Source: an uncultured Planctomycetaceae bacterium (GTDB lineage: Bacteria > Planctomycetota > Planctomycetia > Planctomycetales > Planctomycetaceae). Taken from it: DNA of 39,696 nucleotides. The position numbers and the translations under genes were made by a program. Location: the NCBI GenBank assembly GCA_937916515.1, contig CALFSX010000264.1, positions 1 through 39,696 of the forward strand. Direction: 5' to 3'. Numbering within the stretch: the first letter of the stretch is position 1; each line of letters begins with the position of its first letter. Below are positions 18,464-32,881 of the stretch, piece by piece. The notes under the pieces were generated by a model. That model had not been told where the DNA came from. It ran no database searches and worked only from the letters and a program-made list of their open reading frames with translations.

Positions 18464-18835
18464 TTATTTAGGACGCTTAGAGCCGTAACGACTTCGAGCC
18501 TGACGTCTATCGCTCACACCAAGTGTATCGAGTACGCCGCGAATAACCTTGTAACGCACACCTGGAAGGTCGCGAACACGTCCACCACGTACAAGAACAA
18601 TCGAGTGTTCCTGTAGGTTGTGGCCTTCACCAGGAATATAGGCCGTGCATTCCTTACCGTTCGACAAACGAACACGAGCAACTTTTCGAAGAGCCGAGTT
18701 CGGCTTCTTCGGGGTCACTGTCTTCACCTGAAGGCAAACGCCGCGTTTTTGCGGACAACCTTCCAGAAGTGGAGTCTTTGTCTTGGTTTTTTGCTGCTTG
18801 CGCGGCTTACGAACAAGTTGATTTATTGTCGGCAT
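18464..18835 (-). CDS. rpsL: 30S ribosomal protein S12, Arg88 variant
   Basis: A 123-residue S12 of the decoding centre. It begins [15 protein letters not shown] and has [33 protein letters not shown] (41-62) and [27 protein letters not shown] (69-95). Lys43, the first streptomycin-determining lysine, is present, but the second (Lys88 counting Met, Lys87 in E. coli numbering) is Arg, encoded by CGC at 18572-18574. Asp89, the methylthiolation target of RimO, is retained. The ATG at 18835 is preferred to a TTG three codons earlier. It is the first gene of the str unit, with a promoter upstream. Confidence 0.98.
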   Translation of the reverse strand: MPTINQLVRKPRKQQKTKTKTPLLEGCPQKRGVCLQVKTVTPKKPNSALRKVARVRLSNGKECTAYIPGEGHNLQEHSIVLVRGGRVRDLPGVRYKVIRGVLDTLGVSDRRQARSRYGSKRPK

Positions 18836-18891
18836 TTCGGTCAATTCCGGGCGACTCTGTCAAGGACAGCTGTTTTAAAAACGAATCGGGC

Positions 18892-18920
18892 ACTCTACCG
18901 GTGCAGTGATTGATCGTCAA
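18892..18920 (-). promoter_or_regulatory. Sigma70-type promoter for rpsL-rpsG
   Basis: On the minus strand, TTGACG (18915-18920), a 17-nt spacer and TAGAGT (18892-18897) lie in the rpoC-rpsL gap. The matches are 5/6 and 4/6 to consensus. The start codon of rpsL is about 50 nt beyond the expected transcription start. Confidence 0.65.
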
Positions 18921-18969
18921 CCTTGCATTAACGCAATCAATCTAATTCCAGTGTTCCTGTACCAAAACC

Positions 18970-19033
18970 GGCGTAAATTGATCATTACGCCAAATTCAGG
19001 AAATAGGAACCCGGCAGACAACAAGCCTGCCGG
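18970..19033 (-). terminator. Two hairpins after rpoC, possible terminator
   Basis: Two perfect 7-bp stems follow the rpoC stop: CCGGCAG/CTGCCGG (19011-19033) and GGCGTAA/TTACGCC (18970-18991). Neither is followed by a clean T run (the second is followed by GGTTTTGG), so intrinsic termination is possible but not certain. They may instead attenuate or protect the 3' end of the rpoBC message. Confidence 0.4.
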
Positions 19034-19059
19034 CTACCTTAATTAATTATCACTAAATA

Positions 19060-23373
<4,314 letters not shown>

Positions 23374-23515
23374 GTCGTGACTCCTCAACACCTAATGTTA
23401 AAAACAACGTGCCAACCCAATTGGTCGACCACGAAAAGAATACTCTAATAACACCCAACACTTATGATCCGCCCGGCGAGCAAATTCACTCCCCAGGCAT
23501 CCTCACCCGGCAAAC

Positions 23516-26500
23516 CTAGTGATTTGCCTTCTCAAGCTGAAGATTGAGGCACAGACCTCGAATCTCGTTGTTGAGTACGTCGAAACTGGCTGGTGTGCCG
23601 GCTTCAAGAGTATTCTCACCCTTGACCATTGATTCGTAGATCTTGGTTCGACCTTCCACGTCGTCACTTTTCACCGTCAGCAATTCCTGAAGAATGTAAG
23701 CTGCTCCGTACGCTTCCAGAGCCCAGACTTCCATTTCCCCAAATCGCTGACCACCAAACCGAGCCTTACCACCAAGTGGCTGCTGAGTAATCAGCGAGTA
23801 AGGTCCGGTCGCACGAGCATGAACCTTATCATCAACAAGGTGATGCAGTTTCAGCATATAAATATTGCCAACGGTAGTCTTCTGTTCCAAAGCCTCACCC
23901 GTTCGCCCGTCGTGAAGAACGGCCTTGCCTTCTTCCGGCAAACCAGCTTCTCGCAACGCTTCGCGAACCTCTTCTTCGGTGGCTCCGTCGAACACAGGAC
24001 AAATGGCTCGATAACCCAAAGTTCCTGCAGCCCAGCCCAGATGTGTTTCAAGAATCTGACCCACATTCATACGACTCGGAACACCCAGCGGATTCAAAAT
24101 AATGTCAACCGGAGTTCCATCGGCAAGGTAAGGCATATCTTCAATAGGTAGCACCTTCGAAATTACCCCTTTGTTCCCGTGCCGACCAGCCATCTTGTCG
24201 CCCACAGAAATGTGTCGCTTTGAAGCAACGTAAACCTTCACCATCTGCAACACACCGCTCGGCAATTCGTCGCCGCGTTTCATGCTGTTCAGGCGATGAT
24301 CTTCCTCGTCGATGACCATCTCAACCGCTGGCCATTCTTCCTTCAACAGCTTGCGAGCGGCAGTCTTCTTCTGAGCACTTCGAATATCCAGACCTTCGAA
24401 ATACGAAAGGAACCCGCGAGCGAACTCAGCAACGGCCTTGCGGTCTTCAATCGCACCCATGTCGCGGCCATCAGGATCAGTCAACGGCTGCCCCAATTCA
24501 ACCTTCATCGACTTCGCAAATACCCGGAACACTTCGGTGATTCGTTCATCACCTTCCTGCTCCATCTTCTTCAGGTCGTCCTCGAACTTCTTACGCTCAA
24601 GATCCGAAAGGCTCATGCGACGAGAAAACTTCTCTGTGTTGATGACAATACCACCGACACCGCTTGGAACTTCCAGCGACTCGTTCTTCACATCTTCGCC
24701 GGCACGCCCGAAAATCGCGTGAAGCAGTTTTTCTTCCGGAGTCAGCTCCGACTTCGCCTTCGGCGAAACCTTACCAACCAGAATATCTCCAGGATGAACG
24801 CGAGTTCCGATCTTGACGATTCCGTCTTCGTCCAGATGGTGCAAAGCCTTCTCGCTGACATTCGGGATGTCTCGAGTGAACTCTTCCCGGCCAAGCTTCG
24901 TTTCGCGAATTTCAACGTCGAACTCATCCAGGTGAATCGATGTGTAAACGTCTTCCTTCACGAGACGCTCGGACAGAATAATCGCGTCTTCGAAGTTGTA
25001 ACCGCCCCATGACATAAACGCGACCAGCACGTTTCGACCAAGTGCCAATGAGCCGCCCTTAGTCGCCGCACTATCGCACAACAACTGACCAGCCTTCACC
25101 TTGTCACCAACGGCAACCAACGGCTTCTGGTTCAGACAGGTACGCTCATTCAAACGCACATATTTACGCAAAGGATAACGACGCCCGTCGATTTCAATCA
25201 CGGTCGCATCAACGTAAGTAACAGTCCCAGCCTTCTCAGCTCGCTGCAACATTCCTGAATGCTGAGCAACAAAGTCTTCCATTCCCGTTCCAACCACTGG
25301 TCGCTCAGTGATCAACAGCGGAACAGCCTGTCGCTGCATGTTCGAACCCATCAAAGCTCGGTTCGCGTCGTCGTGTTCCAAAAACGGAATCAAGCCCGCA
25401 GACACTCCAACCATCTGACATGGAGCAACGTCTGTGTACTGAACCTTTTCCTTCGGAATCCAAACCACGTCGCTCTTGTATCGAGCAAGAACCAGGTCTT
25501 CCTGCAACCTGCCATCGTGAATCAAAGTATCCGCTGGGGCGACGTGAGCAAATGACTCCTCGTCCGCTCGAAGCCAAACGACTTCGTCCGTCACCATCCC
25601 CTCTTCAACTTTTCGGTACGGAGTAATCAGGAAGCCGTAGTCATCAACCTTTGAGAAAATCCCCAGGCTGGAAATCAAACCAATGTTTGTACCTTCAGGA
25701 GTCTCAATCGGGCAAATTCGACCGTAATGTGAAATGTGAACGTCACGAACTTCGAAGCCCGCTCGCTTGCGGTTCAAACCACCAGGCCCAAGAGCACTCA
25801 AACGTCGCTCGTGAGTCAACATGGAGAGCGGATTCGTCTGGTCCACAACCTGTGACAATTCACTTCGACCGTAGAAGAAATCGATAGCTGCCGAAACACT
25901 CTTCGGATTGATAAGAGTTCGAGGCGTCATGCCGTCGACCTCTTTCAGGCTCATACGTTCTTGAACAGTTCGACGAAGCTTCAAAAATCCCTTGCGAATT
26001 TCGTCCGCACCAAGTTCATCAATGGTACGCAGACGTCGATTCCCGAGGTTATCGATATCGTCGATGTAAGCGGATTCGTCATTCATGCGAAGTCGCATCA
26101 GGTAACGAATAGCATTGATAAAGTCCTCTGGACGCAGAGTCATCTCATCGTCCGGAACTTCCTGATTGAACTTGCGATTGATGCGAAAACGGCCGACTCG
26201 CCCCAGGCGATATCGATTCAGATCGAAGAATTTCTCATTGAACAAATCCGATGCTTTATCAAGGTTCGGCGGATTGCCCGGACGCAGCCGCTGATAAATT
26301 CGCAACAAAGCTTCTTCGTGAGTTGAAGTGCTGTCTTCCGCAAGTGTCTTCAGAATCAACACGTCTTCAAGATCGTCGATCAACTCAACAGACTTCAATC
26401 CAGACGAAAGCAGATCCTCAACCATCAACTCACTAAGCTGACCACCCGCATCACAAATGATCTCCCCACATCGATCATGACCGACCGGGAAAATGATATC

Positions 26501-27238
26501 TTCGATAGCGTACTCACCGACCAAAGTCGAAGCTTCAGACTTGGCAGAAAGCTTAACTTCTTTGCTTTTGTGATACAGACGAATCAATGCCGAATCAGAA
26601 CTGTACTCCGGGTTCATCGCACGAAGTAAGGTCATCGCCGAAAACTTACCGCTCTGGTCGATTCGAACAGACACGGAGTCCTTCTTCGTAACAATTAATT
26701 CAATCCAACTGCCGCGCTCCGGAATAATTCGGCAAGACTCCGTCTTTCGATCGCTACTGGCTGTCTCTTCAGCCATCACGAAGTCAACACCAGGAGATCG
26801 GTGCAACTGACTCACAACAACACGCTCGGCACCGTTGACGATAAACTCACCGCCACCGATCATGATCGGAATGTCACCCAGATAAACCTCTTCCTCAACC
26901 GGCTGCTCTTTAATCAGACGCAACCAAACACGAAAAGGCATCCCATAGGTCAACCGAAGCTGCCGACACTCACTCGGCGTGTAGCGTGGCTTACCAAGCT
27001 CGTAACGAACATACTCCAAACGGAACTGACCGTCATAGCTCTCGATTGGAAAGATCTCGCGAAGAATTCCTTCCAAACCTTGCTCAAGCCGATCGCGAGA
27101 AGAACGATCCAACTGTAAAAACCGCGCGTAAGACTCAGTCTGAATCCGAGTCAAATCGGTAATTTCGTAGCTTGCCTGGATTTTCCCAAAGTTTCGAACA
27201 GCGTCCTGGTCGATGGTACGAACAGATGGAACTGGCAT
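23516..27238 (-). CDS. rpoB: DNA-directed RNA polymerase subunit beta
   Basis: A 1240-residue beta subunit, about 100 residues shorter than in E. coli, so it lacks some of the lineage-specific insertions found there. The rifampicin region (about residues 455-485) reads [14 protein letters not shown] and [13 protein letters not shown], retaining the Gln, Asp, His, Arg and Ser whose mutation gives resistance. Flap, Switch 3 and the C-terminal region [25 protein letters not shown] are present. A 330-bp gap with a hairpin separates it from rplL. Confidence 0.98.
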   Translation of the reverse strand: MPVPSVRTIDQDAVRNFGKIQASYEITDLTRIQTESYARFLQLDRSSRDRLEQGLEGILREIFPIESYDGQFRLEYVRYELGKPRYTPSECRQLRLTYGMPFRVWLRLIKEQPVEEEVYLGDIPIMIGGGEFIVNGAERVVVSQLHRSPGVDFVMAEETASSDRKTESCRIIPERGSWIELIVTKKDSVSVRIDQSGKFSAMTLLRAMNPEYSSDSALIRLYHKSKEVKLSAKSEASTLVGEYAIEDIIFPVGHDRCGEIICDAGGQLSELMVEDLLSSGLKSVELIDDLEDVLILKTLAEDSTSTHEEALLRIYQRLRPGNPPNLDKASDLFNEKFFDLNRYRLGRVGRFRINRKFNQEVPDDEMTLRPEDFINAIRYLMRLRMNDESAYIDDIDNLGNRRLRTIDELGADEIRKGFLKLRRTVQERMSLKEVDGMTPRTLINPKSVSAAIDFFYGRSELSQVVDQTNPLSMLTHERRLSALGPGGLNRKRAGFEVRDVHISHYGRICPIETPEGTNIGLISSLGIFSKVDDYGFLITPYRKVEEGMVTDEVVWLRADEESFAHVAPADTLIHDGRLQEDLVLARYKSDVVWIPKEKVQYTDVAPCQMVGVSAGLIPFLEHDDANRALMGSNMQRQAVPLLITERPVVGTGMEDFVAQHSGMLQRAEKAGTVTYVDATVIEIDGRRYPLRKYVRLNERTCLNQKPLVAVGDKVKAGQLLCDSAATKGGSLALGRNVLVAFMSWGGYNFEDAIILSERLVKEDVYTSIHLDEFDVEIRETKLGREEFTRDIPNVSEKALHHLDEDGIVKIGTRVHPGDILVGKVSPKAKSELTPEEKLLHAIFGRAGEDVKNESLEVPSGVGGIVINTEKFSRRMSLSDLERKKFEDDLKKMEQEGDERITEVFRVFAKSMKVELGQPLTDPDGRDMGAIEDRKAVAEFARGFLSYFEGLDIRSAQKKTAARKLLKEEWPAVEMVIDEEDHRLNSMKRGDELPSGVLQMVKVYVASKRHISVGDKMAGRHGNKGVISKVLPIEDMPYLADGTPVDIILNPLGVPSRMNVGQILETHLGWAAGTLGYRAICPVFDGATEEEVREALREAGLPEEGKAVLHDGRTGEALEQKTTVGNIYMLKLHHLVDDKVHARATGPYSLITQQPLGGKARFGGQRFGEMEVWALEAYGAAYILQELLTVKSDDVEGRTKIYESMVKGENTLEAGTPASFDVLNNEIRGLCLNLQLEKANH

Positions 27239-27568
27239 TTGAAAACTTGCCTTCTACTTAATCTACAATCCGAAACGTCAAAAACCAACTGAGAACACCC
27301 AAACGAAGCGCGCGACAAAAGACACTTGCCTGTATCAGACAACTGCCTTTCGCATTACACAAGTTGGATGGCATTCAGTCTTAATAATTCAACCAGCCGT
27401 CGTCCAGCAGTACCACCGAGACACAGCGCCGCTAACACCACGCAAAGTGCACAACAGCATAACAAGCGCCTGTGCGACGCAAAGCCAATTAACAAGAGTA
27501 GCTGACGCAGTTAAACCGCGTCAGCACACTTGGAAAATTCAGCTTCTACACAGACCAACCAAGACCAA
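27239..27568 (-). other. rplL-rpoB intergenic region
   Basis: A 330-bp gap without a gene. It holds a hairpin just after rplL (27501-27525). A TTGACG hexamer lies about 38 nt before the rpoB start, but it has no well-spaced -10. I see no small open frame resembling L24, L30 or another ribosomal protein. Confidence 0.5.
27492..27525 (-). terminator. Hairpin after rplL, possible attenuator
   Basis: A perfect 8-bp stem GCTGACGC/GCGTCAGC (27501-27525) with a 9-nt loop is followed on the minus strand by TACTCTTGTTAATT, a broken T-rich stretch. It lies 44 nt after the rplL stop. In E. coli the same gap contains a partial attenuator that reduces rpoBC transcription relative to rplJL; here the role is inferred from position and structure. 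Confidence 0.5.
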
Positions 27569-27982
27569 CTACTTGATCTCGACAGAACCGCCAGCGCCTT
27601 CGATTTCGGCCTTCAGCTTATCAGCATCTTCTTTAGAAATGCCTTCTTTGATAGCCTTTGGAGCGCCTTCAACCAGATCCTTAGCTTCTTTCAAGCCAAG
27701 ACCAGTCGCAGCGCGAACAACCTTAATGACTGGAATCTTGTTACCGCCGTCACCGGTCAGAATAACGTCGAACTCAGTCTTCGCTTCTGCGGCCGCAGGA
27801 CCAGCATCGCCCCCTGCAGCTGCAACCATAACAGCGCCACCACCAGCAGGCTCAATGTTGTGAACAGCCTTCAGGTAGTCAACTACCTTCTTAGCTTCCA
27901 ACAGAGTCAAACCAACGATCTTATCGCCCAATTCCTTTGTTGCTGAATCAAACTCAGCGACTTCTGCCTCTGCAGTAGACAT
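27569..27982 (-). CDS. rplL: 50S ribosomal protein L7/L12
   Basis: A 137-residue stalk protein that recruits translational GTPases. It has an N-terminal dimerisation domain (about 10-45), an Ala/Gly-rich flexible hinge ([18 protein letters not shown]), and the C-terminal domain with [34 protein letters not shown], the factor-binding helices. It is slightly longer than E. coli L7/L12 at the N-terminus. It follows rplJ by 122 nt. Confidence 0.98.
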   Translation of the reverse strand: MSTAEAEVAEFDSATKELGDKIVGLTLLEAKKVVDYLKAVHNIEPAGGGAVMVAAAGGDAGPAAAEAKTEFDVILTGDGGNKIPVIKVVRAATGLGLKEAKDLVEGAPKAIKEGISKEDADKLKAEIEGAGGSVEIK

Positions 27983-28104
27983 TCAATCAAACCTTTCATT
28001 CTGTAAAGAAGCTATCGCAAGAGGTATACTCTTCGATCTTATACATCAACCAAATCCCGAAACCGGGCGAAAAGCTGGAACAGCCCAGCATTCGACGGAA
28101 AAGA

Positions 28105-28620
28105 CTAATCTTCCTCGCCGGAAATTTTCTTAAGGCAACCAGCCAACTGACCGCCAGGCCCCTGCATAGCGCCAGCCAACTGAGCACCAGGAGCCAACAA
28201 CAAGCCAGCCAGAGTTGCAATCAACTCGGCACGCCCCGGGCTCTTGCTTAACGCATCAACCGCACCAGCATCCAACCCGTGACCGTCAACAGTAGCCCCA
28301 CGAATCTCAAGTCCTTTAAGCTCGCGAGCCCAACGTGAGATTTCCTTGGACAAAGCAACAACGTCGTCGCCGCCCCAAACAAGCGTGGATGGACCCGCCA
28401 AAAGCGTGTCAAGACCCTCAACGCCAATACGCGCCAAAGCGTTTCGAGCGATAGAGTTCTTCACAGTAAAGGCATGAATCTGCTTATCCACCAGACCCAG
28501 CCTCCACTTATTCGCAGAAACCGCGTCCAGCTTCGACACATCAACAACCAACATGTCGCGTGCATCACCGATGCGCGACTGAAGGTCCTCAATCTGCATA
28601 TCCTTAACCTGTCGACTCAT
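28105..28620 (-). CDS. rplJ: 50S ribosomal protein L10
   Basis: A 171-residue L10, base of the L7/L12 stalk. The N-terminal domain shows DMLVVDVSKLDAVSANKWRLGLVDKQIHAFTVKNSIARNALARIG, a divergent form of the family pattern with VKN.LARRA-like core. The C-terminal helix that binds L7/L12 dimers is Ala/Leu-rich (about 125-160). The ATG at 28620 is preferred over a TTG five codons upstream. The gap to rplA is only about 36 nt, so there is little room for an L10-binding leader like that of E. coli. Confidence 0.95.
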   Translation of the reverse strand: MSRQVKDMQIEDLQSRIGDARDMLVVDVSKLDAVSANKWRLGLVDKQIHAFTVKNSIARNALARIGVEGLDTLLAGPSTLVWGGDDVVALSKEISRWARELKGLEIRGATVDGHGLDAGAVDALSKSPGRAELIATLAGLLLAPGAQLAGAMQGPGGQLAGCLKKISGEED

Positions 28621-28656
28621 CTCTAAACCCACCAATCAATTACATCAACAGAAAAA

Positions 28657-29361
28657 TCAGACAGCAACCGAAATCGAAGGAGTCATGGTCGCGGAGATAG
28701 CCATAGAACGCAGGTAGACACCTTTAGAACTAGATGGCTTCAAGTTGTGAACATATTTCACAAGAGCTTCAATATTCTGCTGTAACTTCGCGGAGTCAAA
28801 AGACAGACGACCCACAATACAGTGAACGTTGCTTCCGGAATCAACACGGAATTCAACTTTACCAGCCTTGTATTCTTTAACAGCTGTCGCAATATCCTGG
28901 GTAACAGTGCCCGCCCTTGGCGAAGGCATCATCCCGCGAGGACCCAGTACTCGACCAAGCGGCCCAACCACACCCATCATGTCCGGAGCAGCAATGGCAA
29001 CATCAAAGTCAAGCCAGCCATCTTTAATTTTATCAGCAAGCTCTTTGCCACCAACATGATCCGCTCCAGCCGCAGTCGCGACCGCAACATTATCACCCTG
29101 TGCAAAAACCAGCACACGCTGAGTCTTTCCAATACCGTTGGGAAGCACAATCGACCCACGAACCATCTGGTCCGCCTGACGAGGATCCACACCCAACCGC
29201 ATAGCGACTTCAACCGACTGATCGAACTGTGCAGGCTTAACACCCTTTGGCAGTCCAGACTCAAGAGTCTTCAAAGCCTCAACTGCAGCAGACAGTCCGA
29301 GAACATCATAAGAACCGGCTTTTTTCAGCAAAGCCGCCATTCGCTTAGAGCGACGAGCCAT
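28657..29361 (-). CDS. rplA: 50S ribosomal protein L1
   Basis: A 234-residue L1 of the mobile L1 stalk, which helps move deacylated tRNA. It has a [34 protein letters not shown] block (about 44-77) and [30 protein letters not shown] (124-153), then [22 protein letters not shown] precedes the ATG at 29361. It is downstream of rplK in the conserved L11 operon order. Confidence 0.98.
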   Translation of the reverse strand: MARRSKRMAALLKKAGSYDVLGLSAAVEALKTLESGLPKGVKPAQFDQSVEVAMRLGVDPRQADQMVRGSIVLPNGIGKTQRVLVFAQGDNVAVATAAGADHVGGKELADKIKDGWLDFDVAIAAPDMMGVVGPLGRVLGPRGMMPSPRAGTVTQDIATAVKEYKAGKVEFRVDSGSNVHCIVGRLSFDSAKLQQNIEALVKYVHNLKPSSSKGVYLRSMAISATMTPSISVAV

Positions 29362-29408
29362 CACAACTACCCAACTATCAAGATCGAAAAACAGAGACCT
29401 TTGAACAC

Positions 29409-29834
29409 TTAATCAATAACTTCCAAACCCATACTCCGCGCAGTCCCCGCGATCAATCGCCGAGCCTTCTCCACGGAACCTGCATTCAGGTCATTAATCT
29501 TCACACGAGCAATCTCATCCAACTGAGCCGTCGTCACAGAGCCAACCTTCTTTGCCAGTGGGCTACCAGAGCCCTTAGCAATTCCAGCAGCCTTCAACAA
29601 CAAAACCGCAGCGGGCGGACTCTTCAACACAAATTCAAACGAGCGATCGTTATAGACGGTAATCACCACCGGGATGGTGACTCCCATCAAATCACGAGTC
29701 TGATCATTGAACTGCTGAACAAACTGCCCGATATTTACGCCGTGAGGACCGAGCGCAGTACCAACTGGTGGAGCAGGCGTCGCCTTACCACCAGTAACCT
29801 GCACTTTAATCACTTTTGTTACCTGCTTGCCCAT
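29409..29834 (-). CDS. rplK: 50S ribosomal protein L11
   Basis: A 141-residue L11 of the GTPase-associated centre. It begins [46 protein letters not shown], the proline-rich thiostrepton-binding domain, and ends with the rRNA-binding C-terminal domain ([22 protein letters not shown]). The ATG at 29834 gives the standard length. It follows nusG by 20 nt. Confidence 0.98.
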   Translation of the reverse strand: MGKQVTKVIKVQVTGGKATPAPPVGTALGPHGVNIGQFVQQFNDQTRDLMGVTIPVVITVYNDRSFEFVLKSPPAAVLLLKAAGIAKGSGSPLAKKVGSVTTAQLDEIARVKINDLNAGSVEKARRLIAGTARSMGLEVID

Positions 29835-29854
29835 AGCTAGCAAACCCAATTCCG

Positions 29855-30421
29855 CTAAACCGACTCAACCTGCCAGTGATCCAACTCAACCGGCGTCGAA
29901 CGACCAAAGATCTCAATCAACACTGAGACCTTACCATTATGATCATCAATCGCCTCGATAGTACCTTCAAACGACTCGAAGGTACCCTCACGGATCTTGA
30001 CAACATCACCCTGAGCAAACTCAATTTTTACCTTAGCAGAAGAAACAGAGTCTTCCTCCGCCTTACCGAGCATCCGATCAACCTCGAACTGCTCCATGGG
30101 CATTGGCTTACCTGCTGCTCCAGCAAAATCACCAACACCACCAGTGTCCCGAACGAGATACCAAGTATCGTCATTCAACACCATATTGATCATTATGTAA
30201 CCAGGAAAGAGCTTCCGATCCTGCTCTTTAGCCTTGCCACTGCGAGTATCAACCACCTTCTCAGATGGAATCATGACCTCACCGAAGAACTCCTCCAGCC
30301 CCTCAAGCTTCACCTTCTTCAGCAGAGCGTCCCGAATGGTACGCTCGCGATTAGTTTGAACCTTAAGAACATACCAAAGCTTCGTTTGGGATGCATCGGC
30401 TTCCGTTGACTCATTTGACAT
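29855..30421 (-). CDS. nusG: Transcription termination/antitermination factor NusG
   Basis: A 188-residue NusG. The NGN domain begins at about residue 15 ([20 protein letters not shown]), with [29 protein letters not shown] (about 71-99). The KOW domain occupies about 130-188 ([25 protein letters not shown]). It binds RNA polymerase beta' and couples transcription to ribosomes or Rho. The N-terminus has a short Ser/Thr/acidic extension. It lies between secE (138-nt gap) and rplK. Confidence 0.98.
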   Translation of the reverse strand: MSNESTEADASQTKLWYVLKVQTNRERTIRDALLKKVKLEGLEEFFGEVMIPSEKVVDTRSGKAKEQDRKLFPGYIMINMVLNDDTWYLVRDTGGVGDFAGAAGKPMPMEQFEVDRMLGKAEEDSVSSAKVKIEFAQGDVVKIREGTFESFEGTIEAIDDHNGKVSVLIEIFGRSTPVELDHWQVESV

Positions 30422-30559
30422 GTTTCAACCACCACTCACAGAACATTCCCCAGGCGAATTCAGAGGCGGCGTATACTGACTTCAAAAAAGCCAGAATTCA
30501 ACCTGATGCACCCACAGAATTTGGTTTTACGAACACTCTGACCAAAGCAATCGAAACAA

Positions 30560-30991
30560 TTAGTATTCAATAAAACGAATGAGTGAAAAAAACCACTTCC
30601 AAACGTAGTCAATTACAGAAAGAAACACACCAAGAAACAGCATCGTGAAGATCACAACAACCGTCGACTGCATTACCTGTTTGCGCCCCGGCCAAACAAC
30701 CTTCTCAAGCTCCGACTCAACTGAAATCAAGAAATCAGCAAACCGCGGTACATTAACCACTCGAAAAGTCACCCAGCACAGCAGCAACCAAACAGCAAGA
30801 GGCACGCCAACACGAACAGCCTGCCCCTCACCACCCAGCGGGCCAGCAGAAAGACTAAAGCAACCGAACGCAGCAACAACCGCTATCGCAATAAAAGTTG
30901 CCTGTCGAACCATCTTCCCCTGCGTCGGCTTGTACAAGGCAAGGCGAAACAGTTCAGGAATAATCGACGCTCCGGCGCCCTTACTAGACAT
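30560..30991 (-). CDS. secE: Protein translocase subunit SecE
   Basis: A 143-residue SecE that clamps SecY. Three hydrophobic segments are visible (about residues 28-50, 55-78 and 108-135). The conserved cytoplasmic amphipathic segment ADFLISVESELEKVVWPGRKQVMQSTVVV precedes the last one, as in the family. The three-segment form resembles E. coli rather than the single-segment SecE of many bacteria. The start is ATG 30991; a longer frame to 31093 runs through tRNA-Trp and is rejected. Confidence 0.96.
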   Translation of the reverse strand: MSSKGAGASIIPELFRLALYKPTQGKMVRQATFIAIAVVAAFGCFSLSAGPLGGEGQAVRVGVPLAVWLLLCWVTFRVVNVPRFADFLISVESELEKVVWPGRKQVMQSTVVVIFTMLFLGVFLSVIDYVWKWFFSLIRFIEY

Positions 30992-31035
30992 CTGCCAAAC
31001 TCTCTGAAAAAGAACACAGCACAACTTTGCAGAAA

Positions 31036-31108
<73 letters not shown>

Positions 31109-31121
31109 AGGTGGACTCGCA

Positions 31122-31274
31122 CTATTTCTTGCGAGATTCCTTATGCACGGTATGACGCCGCAATTTCGGACAATACTTCTTCAACTCAAGTCGCTCAGTA
31201 CCACGAGTTTCTTTAATGACTCGATAATTGCGGAGACCCGTTTCCGTGCACTCCAGCCAAACATATTCTCTCAC
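31122..31274 (-). CDS. rpmG: 50S ribosomal protein L33
   Basis: A 50-residue L33 beginning MREYVWLECTETGLRNYRVIKETR and ending LELKKYCPKLRRHTVHKESRKK. Only two cysteines (9 and 35) are present, so the CxxC pairs of the zinc-binding form are lost. It starts with GTG (31272-31274), preceded by AAGGGG. It lies between tuf and tRNA-Trp, a common position for rpmG next to secE. Confidence 0.95.
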   Translation of the reverse strand: MREYVWLECTETGLRNYRVIKETRGTERLELKKYCPKLRRHTVHKESRKK

Positions 31275-31293
31275 GGAAGACCCCTTCAACCCT

Positions 31294-31334
31294 AAACAGA
31301 AAACTGCTGGGCACCAAAATCAGCACACCAGCAG
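31294..31334 (-). terminator. Probable intrinsic terminator after tuf
   Basis: A 7-bp stem CTGCTGG/CCAGCAG (31304-31334) with a 17-nt loop is followed on the minus strand by TTTTCTGTTT. It begins about 20 nt after the tuf stop and would partially separate tuf from rpmG-secE-nusG transcription. The large loop lowers confidence. Confidence 0.5.
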
Positions 31335-31354
31335 CCACTGAGCCAAACCGAAAG

Positions 31355-32551
31355 CTATTCAACAATCTTAGTAACAACACCAGAACCAACAGTTCGTCCA
31401 CCTTCGCGAATCGCGAATCGGCTACCTTCGACCATGGCGATTGGCTTACCAAGCGTAACTTCAACCTTAACATTATCGCCAGGCATACACATCTCAGCTC
31501 CACCCATCAAATCTGTCGTACCAGTTACGTCAGTCGTGCGGAAGTAGAACTGAGGACGGTAGCCAGAGAAGAATGGCGTATGTCGACCACCCTCTTCTTT
31601 GCTAAGAACGTAAACTTCACCTTCGAACTTTGAGTGAGGCTTAATTGAGTTCGGAGCAGCGATAACCTGACCACGCTGAATATCTTCTTTCTTCAAACCA
31701 CGAAGAAGAATACCAACGTTATCACCAGCCTGACCCTGATCCAGAGTCTTCTGGAACATTTCAACACCAGTACAAGTTGTTTCCTGAGTGTCACGCAGAC
31801 CAATGATCTGAACCTTCTCACCGACCTTAACAACACCGGCTTCAATTCGACCAGTCGCAACAGTACCGCGACCTTCGATTGAGAAAACGTCTTCCACAGC
31901 CATCAGAAACGGCTTGTCAGCATCACGAACAGGCTCAGGAATGAATTCATCTAAAACATCCATCAGATCAGAAATGCACTTGCTGTACTTCTCATCAGAA
32001 GGATTCTCAAGAGCACCGCGAGCGTTGCCCTTAACCAATGGAATATCATCGCCCGGGAAACCGTACTTCGTAAGAAGATCACGAACTTCCAACTCAACCA
32101 ACTCCAGAAGATCCTCGTCATCAACAAGGTCAACCTTATTCATGAAAACAACCAGAGCAGGAACGTCTACCTGACGAGCCAACAGAATGTGCTCGCGAGT
32201 CTGAGGCATTGGACCACTATCAGCAGCCACAACCAGAATCGCGCCATCCATCTGTGCGGCACCGGTAATCATGTTCTTAATAAAGTCAGCATGCCCCGGA
32301 CAGTCAATGTGAGCGTAGTGACGATTTTCAGTTTCGTACTCAACGTGACTCGCAGCAATGGTCACAGTCTTAGTAGCATCGCGAACCGTACCACCCTTGG
32401 CGATATCCGCGTAGCTCTTAGCCTTACCCAAACCCTTAGCAGCCTGAACCGCCAGAATCGCAGCAGTTGTGGTTGTCTTTCCGTGGTCAATGTGTCCAAT
32501 CGTACCCACATTCACATGTGGTTTTGTTCGCTCAAAATTACTCTTTGCCAT
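31355..32551 (-). CDS. tuf: Translation elongation factor Tu, divergent switch I
   Basis: A 398-residue EF-Tu that delivers aminoacyl-tRNA to the ribosome. The P-loop GHIDHGKT (19-26), DCPGH, NKVD and the domain II and III blocks (e.g. [24 protein letters not shown] and [11 protein letters not shown]) are canonical. The effector loop is not: in place of the usual PEE..RGITI run it reads [24 protein letters not shown] (about 46-69), so Arg-Gly of RGITI is Lys-Thr while the Mg2+-coordinating Thr is retained. ATG 32551 is chosen, preceded by GGAG. It follows four tRNA genes, as in E. coli tufB. Confidence 0.98.
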   Translation of the reverse strand: MAKSNFERTKPHVNVGTIGHIDHGKTTTTAAILAVQAAKGLGKAKSYADIAKGGTVRDATKTVTIAASHVEYETENRHYAHIDCPGHADFIKNMITGAAQMDGAILVVAADSGPMPQTREHILLARQVDVPALVVFMNKVDLVDDEDLLELVELEVRDLLTKYGFPGDDIPLVKGNARGALENPSDEKYSKCISDLMDVLDEFIPEPVRDADKPFLMAVEDVFSIEGRGTVATGRIEAGVVKVGEKVQIIGLRDTQETTCTGVEMFQKTLDQGQAGDNVGILLRGLKKEDIQRGQVIAAPNSIKPHSKFEGEVYVLSKEEGGRHTPFFSGYRPQFYFRTTDVTGTTDLMGGAEMCMPGDNVKVEVTLGKPIAMVEGSRFAIREGGRTVGSGVVTKIVE

Positions 32552-32668
32552 CTCCAAACTCCATGTCAACTGCGGAACACTTAATCCACAGCCCAACAAA
32601 ACGATCAAAAAAGAAACACACAACGGCGACTTACACAAGACACCGCACCACACCAACACACAAACCAA

Positions 32669-32741
32669 AGCTGCTGATGGGATTCGAACCCATGACCTCG
32701 TCCTTACCAAGGACGCACTCTACCGACTGAGCTACAGCAGC
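32669..32741 (-). tRNA. tRNA-Thr (GGT anticodon)
   Basis: A 73-nt cloverleaf: acceptor GCTGCTG/CAGCAGC, D-arm GCTC..GAGT, anticodon loop TTGGTAA (GGT, reads ACC/ACU), T-arm ATGGGTTCGAATCCCAT. The discriminator is U in RNA. CCA is not encoded. It is the last tRNA before tuf, matching thrT before tufB in E. coli. Confidence 0.97.
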
Positions 32742-32759
32742 ACTCGATCGGCCCAAAAG

Positions 32760-32830
32760 AGCGGGCGATGGGAATCGAACCCACGCGACCAGCTTGGAAG
32801 GCTGGAGTTCTACCATTGAACTACGCCCGC
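32760..32830 (-). tRNA. tRNA-Gly (TCC anticodon)
   Basis: A 71-nt cloverleaf: acceptor GCGGGCG/CGCCCGC, D-arm GTTC..GAAC, anticodon loop CTTCCAA (TCC, reads GGA/GGG), T-arm GTGGGTTCGATTCCCAT. The discriminator is U. CCA is not encoded. It matches glyT in the E. coli order. Confidence 0.97.
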
Positions 32831-32881
32831 AGTCTTCCTCACAACAAACCAAACGCAGCTTTGGACCAACAGCTGTGAGAG

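Noticed and set aside
25795-25875. Natural rifampicin-resistance substitutions in RpoB
   Set aside because: The cluster I residues equivalent to Gln513, Asp516, His526, Arg529 and Ser531 are all conserved; the observed changes are at other positions.
28019-28060. Possible promoter before rplL (TTGGTT with TATA-like boxes)
   Set aside because: No pair of hexamers has acceptable spacing and match; a partial palindrome around GTATAC was not convincing.
30465-30500. Possible promoter before nusG (GTATAC box with TTGAAT)
   Set aside because: Spacing of 18-20 nt and weak matches; not strong enough to annotate.
32552-32710. N-terminal extension of EF-Tu with a hydrophobic segment
   Set aside because: It runs through tRNA-Thr(GGT) and has no family similarity; ATG 32551 has a proper ribosome binding site and canonical [12 protein letters not shown] start.
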